From assembly GCA_963377175.1 (NCBI GenBank), contig CAUJNA010003809.1:1-64000 (forward strand): 64,000 bases of DNA, written 5' to 3'. Below the pieces are notes generated by a model. That model was given only the letters and a program-made list of their open reading frames with translations, ran no database searches and was not told the DNA's origin. The stretch comes from Effrenium voratum (Eukaryota > Sar > Dinophyceae > Suessiales > Symbiodiniaceae). Shown here piece after piece: positions 12,384 to 22,278 of this stretch (positions within the stretch are counted from its first letter, which is position 1; each line of letters begins with the position of its first letter). Made by a program: the position numbers and the translations under genes.

Positions 12384-15300
12384 CTGGCATTGGCACTGAT
12401 ACAACTTGTATTTTACCGTTGTCATGTCATGTAGTAGGAGCAAATGAATAATCAATCTTCAAACGTCAATGCGGTAATTATCGGTCATTCATTGACACTG
12501 CCCTGCAAGAACATCTAAACTTACTTGCTGGGAGAGCACGGACATGTTTCAAACGTCAATGCGGCAGATTCGCCTCGGCCCCAAGGGGGCCAAGGGCGCT
12601 CAGATCTCTTTTTCCAAAGAGAATCTTCGCTTGTTTCCCCAACCCCACCCAAATTTCGTGCCCCCCCCTCACCCATGTTGTCACACCCAAGCAGGTCAAG
12701 CCAAGCCAACCCACCCACGCCTGGCTGGCTTGAAGCCCAACCACCCATCCCCAGCCCCCTGTGTGGGGCTAGCCTCCGGCCCAGCCCAACCAGCAGCCGG
12801 CTCAATTGGCTAAGACAAGCTTCAGGCCCAACCCGCTTCATATCTGGCGTATCTGAGGCCTGTCTGGCGTGTCTGAGACTAGCCTGAGCAACACCCAAGC
12901 TAGGCCCAGCCAAACCCCCACGCCAACAGACTGCCGCGCGCGTGGGACCTGCACGAGCAGCCGATGCCCAACTCCGACCAACGCACGCTTGACGAAACCC
13001 CACGCCGATACAGTCGATCAAGACTGCCGCGCGCGTTGACCCACCACAGCTCTGCTTTGTTTGTCGAGACGTTCTGCGCAACTTCCGCCCATGACATCCA
13101 CTGCCCCAGCACGCAGCGCCACTGACTTTTGGCTCCATAACTCACTCCTGGTCTTATGCATCGCCTTGCCCTTGCCTCGCTGCGCAACTTCGGCACATGA
13201 CATCAAGTGGTCCAACGACGCCAGAACCTGTCTATTCCTGAATCGCCACTTGACCAGCTCTACTGCTTGCAGTCGAACCACAAACGCAGTGCGCTTGGCC
13301 GGGCCAAGGCGGGCAACGCGCAGCGTTTACAATCATTGACACTGCCCTGCAAGAACATCTTAACTTACTTGCTGGGAGAGTACGGACATGTTTGCCAACA
13401 CAGGATTCTTCTCATTCCCTACGCGCATTCAAAGCACACGTCATCATGACCGCCGCTGTAGCTCGCACGGCATCCTATCTCAGCTTCTCTCTAATTGGTG
13501 GTTTGTGATTGGTTGTTTGGAGGTGTTCCGGGGAAACCACCAATTAAGGGTAACCTGACTATCGACTGTCATGCTCTTCCCTCCTGTCTGGATCCGCCCG
13601 GCCGTCCAGAAGCAAGCGCACAGCTCTCACCCGCTGAGAACTCACTGCGTGGAAGAGAGGTGTCCAAATGGTCCTGTCGCCAAGAAACCACTGAGCATGT
13701 GCAAAATGCAACAACTAAGGGCAAAACAAAAAGGAAGCAATATGAGTGTGGCTCAGAACTAAAGGCTAAAGTGACTAAAGAGGCAAACCGCAGGTTTTGG
13801 TCTTTGGTTCCATTTTCCAAGGTGCCATTTTGGTACATTTGTTTGAGCCGCAGCCATAGGGAACTATACATTCCAAAACCAACTTTCATGCTCAACAGAA
13901 CTGGCAAGGACGTGAACGTGCACTCCACATTTCACCCCCCTTTGGGGCTGCTTCCACCCAAACAGCCCTCACAGAACCGTGGAGGTTGTATTTCAGAGTT
14001 GTTACCTCGAGCAGAACAGCTCCGAGATCAGAGAGGCTGAACAGTGCGAATCTACAGTTAGCCGCATCTGGTAGCCATGGAGCAACTCATTCCCAGTGGG
14101 CTCTGAATAGGATTGAACTAGGGCCAAACGGTCCAAGTCCCAAAAGCGCTTGCTAAAGAATCTGGGTGAATAGAAATTCGCACAAGGAGAAACAGACCAC
14201 TAAGATCGGAACCTTCATGGCGTTTTGTCCGCAAGCCCAACATGCCGTGGATGCTGTTCTTGAGTCCTAAACAAGGTGAAATCATAAGGAAGGCTTCCAG
14301 TTCTGGTCACCACACCTGGGCGGATCAACTCAGCAAGGCTTCGTCCTGCTTCCCTTCAGCCCCCCCGTCCCGTCGTCCCGTCCCCCGTGGACCCCGGTGC
14401 CGCGCCCTTCCACGGTATCCGGGTGCATCGTCTTCAGGAGCTGCGCCATGACGCGCGCGTGGCCCCGCAGCGCCGCGAAGCTCAGCGCAGTCCATCCTAT
14501 GACCGCCGGGTTCGTAGGCTGTGGATGGAAAAGCGAAATCCAGTTCGCACCACCGTTCAGAAACCCTGGTTTCGGATGATTCCCCCTGTAAATACCAACA
14601 AACAATGGTTTCCCATGGTTTCAAAGTGGTGGATTTCGTCCATCCTCAGTATGACTTGGGTGACTGGGGTGATTGTCCGCTTACCATGGTGATAACCAGG
14701 TTGGTTGAGCATCCAAGTGGCATAACTCTGATGCATCAACGAGTCTGGCAGGCCTCAACGAATCTCCGGGTCGGATGTCTGATATGTCTGCTTGGATGTT
14801 CAACCAACATCCGGTAATTACTTGGGTTGTAATTATAATCATGGTTATAACTGGGGTAACTGGGGTGATCATCCCCTTATAACTATGGCTATGGTTTATC
14901 ATGGTCATAACCTACTTACATGACGTTGGTTGAACATCCAAGTAGCACCAGCCAGGATAGCGACTGGAGCAGCAAAGCTCATATAGGAAATGACGCTCTT
15001 ACCCCGCAGCGGAAACATGAGACTCGGATTGAAAAGTTCAGATTCCTGTCCAAAACAGAACCAACTCTTTGCCGATATAAACGAAGTACTTGGCAGAGTT
15101 GGCTCATGTCACTGTGATGCTGTGCCTGCTGCGCTTTGTGAACACGGTCAACGTAAAAAGAAGAAGAAGGAAGCGGCAAACCATAGCATGTCTATGATGT
15201 CCAGTTAGAAACCTTGGCAACACTGAAGGCGTCTTCGGATCAAAGCAGAGATCACTTCAGGTCCATGAATCTGCAAACATCTTAGTCCATGATTCCAAAA

Positions 15301-18180
15301 GCTGAATTAAGAACTGGATCCAAGTAAAGGTCGTTGGATCCAACTTTCTCATGGCTTTTGCTCGTTGGATCTGCTTCGCTCGCGGGTCGCTCGCCTCTGT
15401 GGAAGGCCGTGGCGGAGGCGGCGCTGCCCAGCAGCAGCTGCACGGCTTCGTGGTCCCCCAGATCCTTGGTTGCTGCAACAACTCCCCTGCAAAAAGTTGC
15501 ACTTTTTGGGGGGTTGGTGGAAAACACCTTTATTTCCCCAAAAGTTAAAGTCTAAAGATCCAACCCAATGGCAGTCAAGGATCTGCGGCGCTCATCAAGG
15601 CCGTCTTCTCCCCGGCTTCGCTGTTCACCTCTGCCTGAAAGGAAATCCTGAGCTTTGCAGGCGCCACGGCGCCTCGGCACGTCACCTTTGACCCGGTCCA
15701 ATCAGCTTGACCCCATTCCCATAGCCAAACACGTGAAAGTCAGCATGTCCACAAACTTAAGCCAAGCCTCAACTCCCTGACTACCGCCGTGGCTTGCCTG
15801 AGGACTGCGAGATGCAATGCGGTGAGGCCCTTGGAGTCGCCACGATGTATGTCTGCCCCAGCTTGCAGCAAAAAGCGCACCACCTGCGCATGTCATTGGC
15901 AAGGGCGATTTCGCCTGGCTGTGGTTCTAAGCAAAAACATACATATTCATTGCAGCGTAACCCTTGTTGCACCAAGGCTGCCAGTTATTTGCTGCTCCAG
16001 AAAGGAACCAAATGCCGACCAACTGCCATTTTGCGCACTCCAGCATTGAAGTTGACACACCCGAAATCATGTCCCAGCCAAGAAGTTCACACGAGCGAAC
16101 CGGAAACCGGCAAGCAGCCTTTCCATGATGGCCGCTCAAGGAAAATGGGTGTGTAAAAATCGGATCTTCAAGATTGTGGCCTTGCTTTTGGTCTCCCTTT
16201 GAGCCAGCCTGCAAAAGGATACCCCGGGAAAGAAAAACACAAACCCACGTGCAGAAAGGACTCAGCCTCAACGTTCTTGGCCCTGTGCAACGGCGTCTGG
16301 CTACTTCTTGGCTCTGGAAGGTTCACATCGGCGCCAGCATCGCACAGGTGCTCCAAAATTCTCACGTGGCCAGCCTTAGCCGCAAGGTGAATCCATGGTG
16401 GAAAAACAAAACAATCGCCCATGGGTGAATCTGATTGGGTCTCACTAGCCATCCGCAAAAAAACTGTCAGAGGTCTTGAAGCCAATCATCTGTCTGAAAC
16501 TGTCGGCTGCAGTGCGCCCTGGAAACCCCCGCGACTAGGCCAGCACAGTCCGGCCTCACAGTGTACCCTCCCACCAGCTAACATGGAAGTGCACGGACCC
16601 CTGTAGAAAGACTACTTTCCTCTTGGAAAGGGCCTTTTTGCACTTCCATGTTAGTTGTTGGGAGGGCAACTCAAGAATTCCGCACGTTTTTTTCAACCTG
16701 GCAATTGCCATGCATGTATGCTTTCGCCGCAGCTCAAGGTGCTCGGACATTACATATGGGGGTGGATCAGTTTTCTCCGTTTGGCCCCAAAATGACCATG
16801 GGACACTTTTCCCGTTTAGTGGTGATTGTACGCCATCTTTTTTGGTGGTTTCCCCAATGGTCACCCCACGTATCACAGATTTGTTTGATCAACCTCCATC
16901 AATCGGATTGTTTCAAGTGGCCTCGGCGGCTCGGAAACACCCGCTGCGGCCACGCTCCAGGGAATCCGGGTGGGCATGGGCCTGGTGGAATAAAGAAACC
17001 AACGGCTTCGTTCGGCCGCATGGGGCAGCTATCCGACCAATTTACCTGGAACCTGAGGTTAAGGGGGTCCTGGCTTGGACCATTTTCCTTTTGCAGCATT
17101 TGAGAAACTTAGGGGTATTCGATCAAAACAATCTCGACTATTACAAGAATCGTGAAAGACGTTCGTAGCCAGATTGCCAACCAGGCTTCTCAGTCAATGT
17201 TGCACCGAAGGTTTGAGGGGTGCTATCAGAATCAGGCGGGAACTTCTGCTTCATCCATCAGCATCATCAGCGGAGTGGAACCATGCGATGGTTTCGAAAC
17301 ATTGAAGAGATTAAGTTGAAATCCATACAAACCACTGCCCAAACCGGATTCAAATCTCAGGCAAATCAGCCCGAACCACACCCAACTGATACACCTCAAC
17401 ACTGCGTCATCGAAGCGCTCACAAGCCAACTTGTGGCCTGAAACCAATCCTACTGTGGATGGACGAAATCCTGCACAACTTCGAAACAATGGGAAACCAT
17501 TGTTTGTGGGGGGAATCATCATTCCAGGGTTTCTGAACGGTTGTGCGAAATGGATTTCGTCAAATCCATTTCGTCCATCCACAGTACCTCAGCTGTAAAC
17601 TAGATTCAACCAAACCCAATCTAACCCGGAGAGAATTTACCGGCCTCAAGTCAGCCCTCAACGCACCATGTAGCACACTTGCCCACATGGATCAGGATGA
17701 AGCTGGTGCAAGTGATGCCAGCGATGCCCCTCGTCTAGGCAACCAAGAAAGCAATCAAGCAAGCAACCGATGAAGCAAACAAGCAATAAAGCAATCATAC
17801 AAGCAACCAAGCAAACATGCAAAAGCAAGCAGGCAATTGGGTAAGCAGGCAAAAGAGAAAGCAAGCAAGCACGCAACCAAGCCAGGCCGAGCCGAGCCAC
17901 CCAGCCACCAGGCTACCGGGTCACCAAGCAACCAAGCAAACCAAAATAAACCAACCCAACCAATTGAACCCCACCCGCCCACCAATCCAAATCAACCCAC
18001 CAAGCCCCAACCGACCTTTAATTTAACTCCAGTGCTATCTACTAACCCCCTCTCCCTGAGTACGCACCCTCGTTAAACGTCACCGTCAGAACACTACAAC
18101 TTCGAGCCTTGAGCAAGCTGACCAGCACCTCTTCTGAACCAGTGAAGGCAGCAGTGGATACCTCCGGATCCAGGCGGTAC
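12005..18180 (-). CDS. ankyrin-repeat protein gene (multi-exon, whole span)
   Basis: Exons listed separately read, in order, as a continuous series of about eight ankyrin repeats with typical turns such as GWTPLHLA, GLTALHLA and GMTALMLAAHLGH, ending at a TAG. Exon joins keep frame and keep the 33-residue ankyrin register, which is how the splice sites were chosen. Ankyrin repeats are protein-binding scaffolds and no catalytic domain is visible, so the partner is unknown. No signal peptide or membrane segment is seen. The start codon was not found: the 5' end may lie near 18 kb or further upstream. Donors are GT, GC and GA, acceptors AG. The introns carry family B, C, G, H and I elements. The protein class is secure; exact boundaries of the two most 5' exons are not. 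Confidence 0.85.
12488..13393. repeat. about 60-bp direct repeats bracketing a repeat-rich intron segment
   Basis: The sequence starting cattgacactgccctgcaag occurs at 12,488-12,547 and again, with few changes, at 13,334-13,393. Between them are further internal duplications (ctgccgcgcgcgt near 12,932 and 13,022; ctgcgcaacttc near 13,074 and 13,180). It lies in the last intron of the ankyrin gene. A duplication or a worn retroelement could explain it. Confidence 0.65.
13745..13857 (-). mobile_element. family C element, diverged copy
   Basis: Words of family C are present (accgcaggttttgg, ctttggttccattt, gagccgcagcca) in the order seen at 40.5 kb. The ends are worn. Confidence 0.5.
14406..14518 (-). 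CDS. ankyrin gene, internal exon
   Basis: It encodes IGWTALSFAALRGHARVMAQ and following residues, one ankyrin repeat. The acceptor CATCCACAG is the terminus of a family B element. The donor is GC (GAAGG before GCGCGG). The exon is unusually GC-rich compared with its flanks. Confidence 0.85.
14519..14645 (-). mobile_element. family B element, copy 1, abutting an exon
   Basis: The left end CTGTGGATGGAAAAGCG and right end GGATTTCGTCCATCCTCAG are inverted repeats. The same family at 17.45 and 58.46 kb has TA at both flanks. On the minus strand the element ends in CCACAG, which is the acceptor of the ankyrin exon at 14,518. Confidence 0.75.
14653..14945 (+). repeat. two direct copies of a GGTTGAGCATCCAAG-ended repeat
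   Basis: The block gacttgggtgactggggtgat to ttggttgagcatccaagt (14,653-14,718) is repeated in expanded form at 14,820-14,943. A reversed copy of its end (ttggatgttcaaccaa) lies between them. Confidence 0.55.
15414..15464 (-). CDS. ankyrin gene, 17-codon exon
   Basis: It encodes DLGDHEAVQLLLGSAAS, the second half of one ankyrin repeat. It begins right after family I element DNA (acceptor CAACCAAG before GATCTG) and ends at a GC donor (GCCTCC before GCCACG). Joining to the exons on either side reproduces the ankyrin register exactly. Confidence 0.85.
15465..15583 (-). mobile_element. family I element that constitutes an entire 119-bp intron
   Basis: The second copy of the family is at 50,476-50,582 (shared: ctctgcaaaaagtt, ggaaaac, gaaagatccaaccc or taaagatccaaccc). 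On the minus strand the intron begins GATCCTTGACTGCC and ends GCAACCAAG. It splits one ankyrin repeat between MSAA and DLGDHEAV without loss or gain of a codon. GATC is found at both element-exon junctions. Confidence 0.8.
15584..15630 (-). CDS. ankyrin gene, 47-bp exon
   Basis: It encodes VNSEAGEKTALMSAA, the first half of an ankyrin repeat. The acceptor is TTTCAGGCAG. The donor appears to be GA (GCA before GATCCTTG), a class known in Symbiodinium. Confidence 0.85.
15757..15883 (-). CDS. ankyrin gene, internal exon
   Basis: It encodes FLLQAGADIHRGDSKGLTAL and LHLAVLRQATAVVREL, one and a half ankyrin repeats. The acceptor GCGCAG is required because an in-frame TGA lies just upstream. The donor TTAA before GTTTGTGG is a GT site and restores frame into the next exon. 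Confidence 0.85.
16267..16400 (-). CDS. ankyrin gene, exon with uncertain ends
   Basis: It encodes IHLAAKAGHVRILEHLCDAG and then ADVNLPEPRSSQTPLHRA, an unmistakable ankyrin repeat. Neither end is fixed: several GC, GA and GT donors are possible between 16,248 and 16,275, and the acceptor upstream of PPWIHLAA was not found. Confidence 0.75.
16563..16673. mobile_element. family G inverted-repeat element
   Basis: Long terminal inverted repeats of about 28 bp: ccctcccaccagctaacatg at the left and catgttagttgttgggaggg at the right. The inner words tttcctcttggaaag recur at 49.5 kb. It lies in the 5' part of the ankyrin gene. Confidence 0.75.
16780..16898 (-). mobile_element. family H element, reverse copy
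   Basis: The reverse complement matches the copies at 11.2 and 30.6 kb over their whole length, from the ggttgatcaaa end to the ttggggcca end. Confidence 0.7.
17220..17275 (-). CDS. possible ankyrin-gene exon
   Basis: The minus strand reads HGSTPLMMLMDEAE, which resembles the start of an ankyrin repeat (GxTPLxxL). Splice sites were not fixed. It could be chance. Confidence 0.25.
17451..17585. mobile_element. family B element, copy 2
   Basis: TACTGTGGATGGACGAAATC at the left and CCATTTCGTCCATCCACAGT A at the right form terminal inverted repeats with TA at both edges, as expected of a TA-target element. A hairpin is likely. There is no coding capacity. Confidence 0.8.
17745..17890 (+). repeat. 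degenerate CAAG/CAAAC low-complexity tract
   Basis: Units such as caagcaagcaac and caagcaaccaag are repeated for about 150 bp. The leucine/cysteine-rich open frame read from the other strand is a by-product. Confidence 0.85.
18108..18180 (-). CDS. probable ankyrin-gene exon (most 5' found)
   Basis: It encodes RLDPEVSTAAFTGSEEVLVS followed by LLK. The AAFTGSEEVLVSLL part fits the AAxxGHxEVVxLL half of an ankyrin repeat. The acceptor is TTTTGTCAG before GTACCG, and the preferred donor is AAG before GCTCGA (GC). Membership of the gene downstream is inferred. Confidence 0.5.
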
Positions 18181-18345
18181 CTGACAAAATGTAGAAAGAT
18201 TCCCGGAAAAAAAGAGCGAACGCGGGCAAACCAAGGCGCTATACATGTAATGAGAGTGCAAATTATATGTCCAAACAAAAAACAACAACTTGGGGTTGAA
18301 AGGTACTGGCAAATCTTCGGGAAGCCGTCGCATTCAAACATACGA

Positions 18346-18371
18346 AATATATATATATATATATATATATG
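18346..18371. repeat. TA microsatellite
   Basis: An uninterrupted AT dinucleotide run. Similar short runs occur at 7.8, 19.2, 23.7, 42.0, 55.8, 59.7 and 61.3 kb. Confidence 0.95.
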
Positions 18372-18416
18372 ACGGTTGTCTGAAATTCCTTGTTCCGGAA
18401 ACCGCAATCTTCGCGA

Positions 18417-19095
18417 GAAAAAAATTAACTTTCGCGGACCCCATCGCGGAACTTTCGCGGGGCTGTTCTCAGAACATTCATCACAAAAGTAGTACACAAA
18501 GTACACTTTCGCAGCCCCAGCTCGAAAGTCGCAGCTCTTCAGTGCGGCTTGAATACGAAAGTAGTACACGAACTAAACTTCCTCAGCCTCGAAAATCAAA
18601 CTTCTCAATACGAGAGTAGTACACAAAGTGAACTTCCGCAGCCCCATCTCGAAAGTTGCAAGCTTTCAGTTCCAAAGTAGCACGCGCAGCGCGCTTTCGC
18701 AGCTCCAGCTCACAAGCTGTGAGCTACGCGCGAGAGGACCCGTTGGCCTCATGTCCGGAAACTGGCGGGGCCGTTGACTTTCGCGAAACTTTCGCGGATC
18801 TTTCGCCAAACATTCGCGAAAATCCGGCTGGAAGTTCCGCTCAACTTGCCCCGACAGCTTCAAAACTCCCAGAAGCTGGTTTTTGCTGGCTGGGGGTTGT
18901 TTTTGCAGCGGCGTATTCTTGCGGCGACCCTCAGGCTGCGCATTCTCCAACCAACTTCAGTCTGCGGGCATTCTGCGCGCACTGCCGGTAAATACACATG
19001 GTTCATCACTCCAGCTTCCTGTTAGCAAGCCACACAAAACTTTCGCGGAAAAATAATTAACTTTCGCGACCCCCTTCGCGGAACTTTCGCGAAGG
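18417..19095 (+). repeat. TTTCGCGG-rich field with a duplicated 48-bp block
   Basis: The block attaactttcgcggacccc to gcggaactttcgcg at about 18,423-18,458 recurs at about 19,057-19,092 with few changes. Extra TTTCGCGG/TTCGCGAA words lie between (18,778-18,822). TTCGCGAA is a perfect palindrome. Confidence 0.65.
18478..18722 (+). repeat. about 60-bp tandem repeat, four degenerate copies
   Basis: Each copy carries gaaagtagtacacaaagt, then cttcgcagccccagct or a variant, then cgaaagttgcaagc or a variant. The copies start near 18,486, 18,556, 18,616 and 18,672. Confidence 0.8.
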
Positions 19096-19195
19096 TCAAC
19101 GCTAAGACCAAAAGGTCTTCCCCTTCATAGCTCAATACAAGGACCTTTCGGACGACTCTCATATATATATATAGATTCTCAGGATCATGGAGCTT

Positions 19196-19339
19196 CTAGT
19201 CACAGCCATTCATGCCGAGCGGCTCAAGTTGCCGAAAAATCACATGCAGCTCTGAAGGGCGAAGATCCTTCCAGTTCTCAGCTGTGACAATGCCCTTGTC
19301 ACAGGTCAGCTGCTGCTGCATGCAGCTTTTGCCTGTTTC
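19196..19339 (-). CDS. unrecognised gene, last exon
   Basis: 47 codons and a TAG. The reading frame begins ETGKSCMQQQLTCDKG and ends FRQLEPLGMNGCD. The acceptor CGCTTTGCAG and the upstream 52-bp GT-AG intron keep frame with the exon at 19,392-19,474. I do not recognise the C-terminus. Confidence 0.65.
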   Translation of the reverse strand, partial: ETGKSCMQQQLTCDKGIVTAENWKDLRPSELHVIFRQLEPLGMNGCD

Positions 19340-22088
19340 CTGCAAAGCGCTTGGCACAAGGATCAAACATCAAAGGCGCTTCGGTTTCGACTTGCCGCGA
19401 AATTCTTCCAAGCTCCTTCTGGATGCGCCGCTTGATACTTTGGACCACTCCTTCCAGGGATGGCGCAACCAGGTCTGTGCCAAAGGGAAAGAAATGGCAA
19501 CCGCGCGGCGAAGAAGAATGCTGGGGCCCACAACAAGTAAACAGGAACACTTCCGGGAAGGCAAAGGCCATCCTGACGGAAGCACAAACCTCTTGCACCG
19601 TCTTGGAATAGTCTTGCTCACTGCTTATCGCACCAGCGACAACTGTAGTTGCCAGCACCTTGCTCAGGAACGGCAATGACTTGGACGATAAAACACATGG
19701 GTAGACGGCTTTCCAAGCAAACAGACTTGCCTGTGTCTGTCTATGTCTGTGCGTGTGTCTCTGTGATCTGTGTCCTTCCGTGTCTGTTGTTGTTGGTCTT
19801 GTATGGCCTTTTGCGTCTCTGTCTTCGTCCGTCTGTCCTTCTAGCTGGCTGTCTCTCTATATGTCAGTCTCTCAGCCTGCCTGCCTGCCGCCTGCCTGCC
19901 TATGCGTGTGCGCAGCTTTCTGGTGACTGTGTCTGTTCGCCTGTAGCGGATGCATCTCGGGTTCCTTCGTTGGAAAGATCGATGGAATCCAAGCTCAGGC
20001 TATGCTCTGTGCAACTCCCTGCGCTTCCAATGCTTGTTCCAACGCAATTGCTAAGTTTTATTGTCGATTCGACCCTCGAGCCCGCTGTATCTTTATTGTT
20101 CACTCGTGGACTCGTGGCGTCGACGCAGAACAACCCATAGTGATTCGTGTTACGTAATATCTTCTTTCAACCGCATAATGTTGGTTTGAATAGGAAATTA
20201 TCTTGCGTCTTGTGCTGTCTCGCGTGCTAAAATACCCTACACTAACGGCATTCGATCGCCGTAGTCCACAAAATTGGGCAGGCCACTTGTTTTTTGCGAC
20301 GCAGGTGTTCACGCCACGACGTCCGAATCGAAGAGAACGCCGTTGCACATGGCGGTGCAGTGCGGAAACGTTGTTGTGGGGGGGGGGAATCTACGTTGAT
20401 CACGGCGAGCGCATGACCACCCGCCAAAATAAACATAGACGTGGCCTGGGGAGCGAGACAAAGCCGGAGCACGGGAAGCCTGAAACCACAATGGCAAACA
20501 AAAAAACAAACAAACTGCCACACGGCAATCATCTCAAGAATTCAGCCCAAACCGCAGCAAAATGCTCCGAAGTCAACCCTAAATCAGGCCTAAACAACAG
20601 CCCAAACCCAGCCGGGATGCTTCCCATAAACAGCTCAACACCTTCTGCCCCAGTTGCAAAGAAAAGAAGTGGAATCTGCCAAACAAATGGTTGAACATGC
20701 TCCTTCATCTGGCGGCTCCAGCTCAAGCAAGAGCTCCCCGGCGACGTTCCGCACATGAATCATGCAGCAAAATGCTTGAGCCCAAAAGCTGGGGGACAAT
20801 CTTCTCAAATGTCCTTGCTCCAGCATGAGAAATCGCCAGTCAGTCTCCGTGCGAACAACTTTCAAGGAGTTGCTTGGGCTGTCCGCCAAATTAGTCGAGG
20901 CCGAAGACCGCCCTAGTAGGACATTGGATACCAAACTTTGAAGCCGCAAAGGCGCCACACCGCTTCGGTAAACATTCTTAAAACCCACAGCACTGTTCTA
21001 ACCGGACATAGGAATCAAGGAGTCCCCTGTTGTTGATTGAAATTGATAGTCCCCCATGTTAGATAATCTGAATGTTAAAAGTGGTTAACGAAATTATGTT
21101 TTTCTTCTGGAATTGGCCCAAGCCATTCAAAGCACGTATTTGTTCAGGGCCCCAACATGTTTCAAGATATTAAATGAACTAATTAGTTGAATCATTAGAA
21201 TATTGTAAATTGTTCACCGCCCCAAACAGGATATGTTGACCAAACCTCCTACCAGACCGGTAAGGGGGTCTTTCTCTCAAACACTAGTCTCCAATATTGC
21301 AGTTCCCTCTTAAAGCAGTCGCAGCACGATGTTGCAAATCACATCGTGAAATTTATGCTGCAAAATTAACACCATTGGGGAAGACTGGAAACTTGCCGGT
21401 GAACACTATATTACAGCTTTCTCATCCTCCATACTACCCAGGAAAAACTGTTGCCCCACCACGCGACCTGTACACATGCGATGGTCTGTTGAAAGGACTT
21501 GCAGGAAACAACAACACCATCCTGTTCCCACAATCATGGAACAGAACCAAGCACTGTACGATCATCTATAGCAACACAACACAAGAGTGTAATTGCGGTA
21601 GCCCCAGTGCTTGGTGGAAATCAACTGCTTGATTGCTATAGTAGATGATGTATCTGTGGTTGCGCCGATCTCCGAGCATTCTTGCTGCCGGTTCGCAGAA
21701 ACATACCCCGCAGACTATCCACTTGATTGTCTTGGTAAGATCCCTTCACACCGGACGGTGACACCTCTGATCTATGCGTAAGGTGTTGAACATAGGACAA
21801 AAATGAAAAGCCACAATAGTCTACATGCTCCTGGGCGTGTCTTTTTTGAGCAAAGGAAAGCACAGAAGAACCACCATTTTGGGGTCCCCCTCTTATGAGA
21901 CAGATCCTCTTGTTGGCGTCCATGATGCCTTGGTCCACAGCAAAACATTGGAGACTAAGAGCTGAAATCCTCTCCAGCAAGACATGCGGAAGCCTCTGAA
22001 ACGTGACGACTTGCCACCCTGCCGTCACTCCCGTTCATCCTGCCTTGGTTTCCGTGTCAATGCGCGCCTGCTCAATGAGACGCGCCAC
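19196..22088 (-). CDS. unrecognised multi-exon gene (span)
   Basis: A minus-strand gene between the ankyrin gene and the dikinase gene. Three exons have good splice flanks (22,044-22,088; 19,392-19,474; 19,196-19,339) and a further open region at 20,529-20,990 may belong to it. The encoded parts are mostly charged and helical, with no signal peptide and no motif I can name. Grouping the exons into one gene rests only on strand and adjacency. The start codon was not found. Confidence 0.45.
19392..19474 (-). CDS. unrecognised gene, penultimate exon
   Basis: It encodes LVAPSLEGVVQSIKRRIQKE and then LGRISRQ. The acceptor is a good pyrimidine tract (TTTCTTTCCCTTTGGCACAG) and the donor is CAA before GTCGAAAC. 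The frame stays open upstream to 19,676, so more of it may be coding. Confidence 0.55.
19721..19930 (+). repeat. TCTG-rich low-complexity tract
   Basis: Repeated tgtctgtc, tgtgtct and cctgcctgc words. The hydrophobic plus-strand open frame across it is a composition artefact. Confidence 0.85.
20529..20990 (-). CDS. unrecognised coding-like region with a frame switch
   Basis: The 5' part reads TETDWRFLMLEQGHLRRLSP and then MIHVRNVAGELLLELEPP. From about 20,740 a second frame takes over: MKEHVQPFVWQIPLLFFATG and then FRPDLGLTSEHFAAVWAEFL to a TGA. Both halves look protein-like. Either a short intron joins them or a one-base shift has broken a gene. The family is not recognised. Confidence 0.4.
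20991..21635. other. AT-rich spacer, no supported gene
   Basis: Positions about 21,000-21,300 are AT-rich. A plus-strand frame of 111 codons follows (21,297-21,632) without splice flanks or motif. Confidence 0.4.
21640..22010 (-). CDS. possible exon(s) of the unrecognised gene
   Basis: The minus strand is open for 130 codons. RLPHVLLERISALSLQCFAV follows a usable acceptor (CACGTTTCAG). No family is recognised and the ends are not fixed. Confidence 0.25.
22044..22088 (-). CDS. unrecognised gene, 15-codon exon
   Basis: It encodes VARLIEQARIDTETK, a charged helix. The acceptor CCCCTTTGCAG precedes GTG and the donor is AAG before GCAGGATG, the same AG-GC pattern as in the dikinase gene. The exon is in phase 0 at both ends. 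Confidence 0.6.
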
Positions 22089-22165
22089 CTGCAAAGGGGA
22101 CAAGAGGTGACGCGCCGTGGAGTGCTCTTCTTGAGGAAGCTATGGTAAACTAGTGGACGCACGAG

Positions 22166-22278
22166 CTGAGTCAAAATCCAAACCCGGTATGAAAATGGTC
22201 TACCCAGAACCATTTAACAACTATTTCTGGTCCCAGCCCCTTACTAACCTTCATCTACCCGGGTTTTGATTGTGGCTC
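22166..22278 (+). mobile_element. family D element, copy 2
   Basis: The ends gagtcaaaatccaaacccgg and ccgggttttgattgtggctc are inverted repeats. AGCT flanks both sides. It shares the inner words tggtctacccagaacc and cttactaaccttcatctacc. Confidence 0.8.

Noticed and set aside
12521..13138. 205-codon minus-strand frame
   Set aside because: Low-complexity Gly/Arg composition in a C-rich, internally duplicated intron segment; no ankyrin or other motif.
19212..19679. 155-codon plus-strand frame
   Set aside because: It overlaps minus-strand exons that have good splice sites and in-frame joins.
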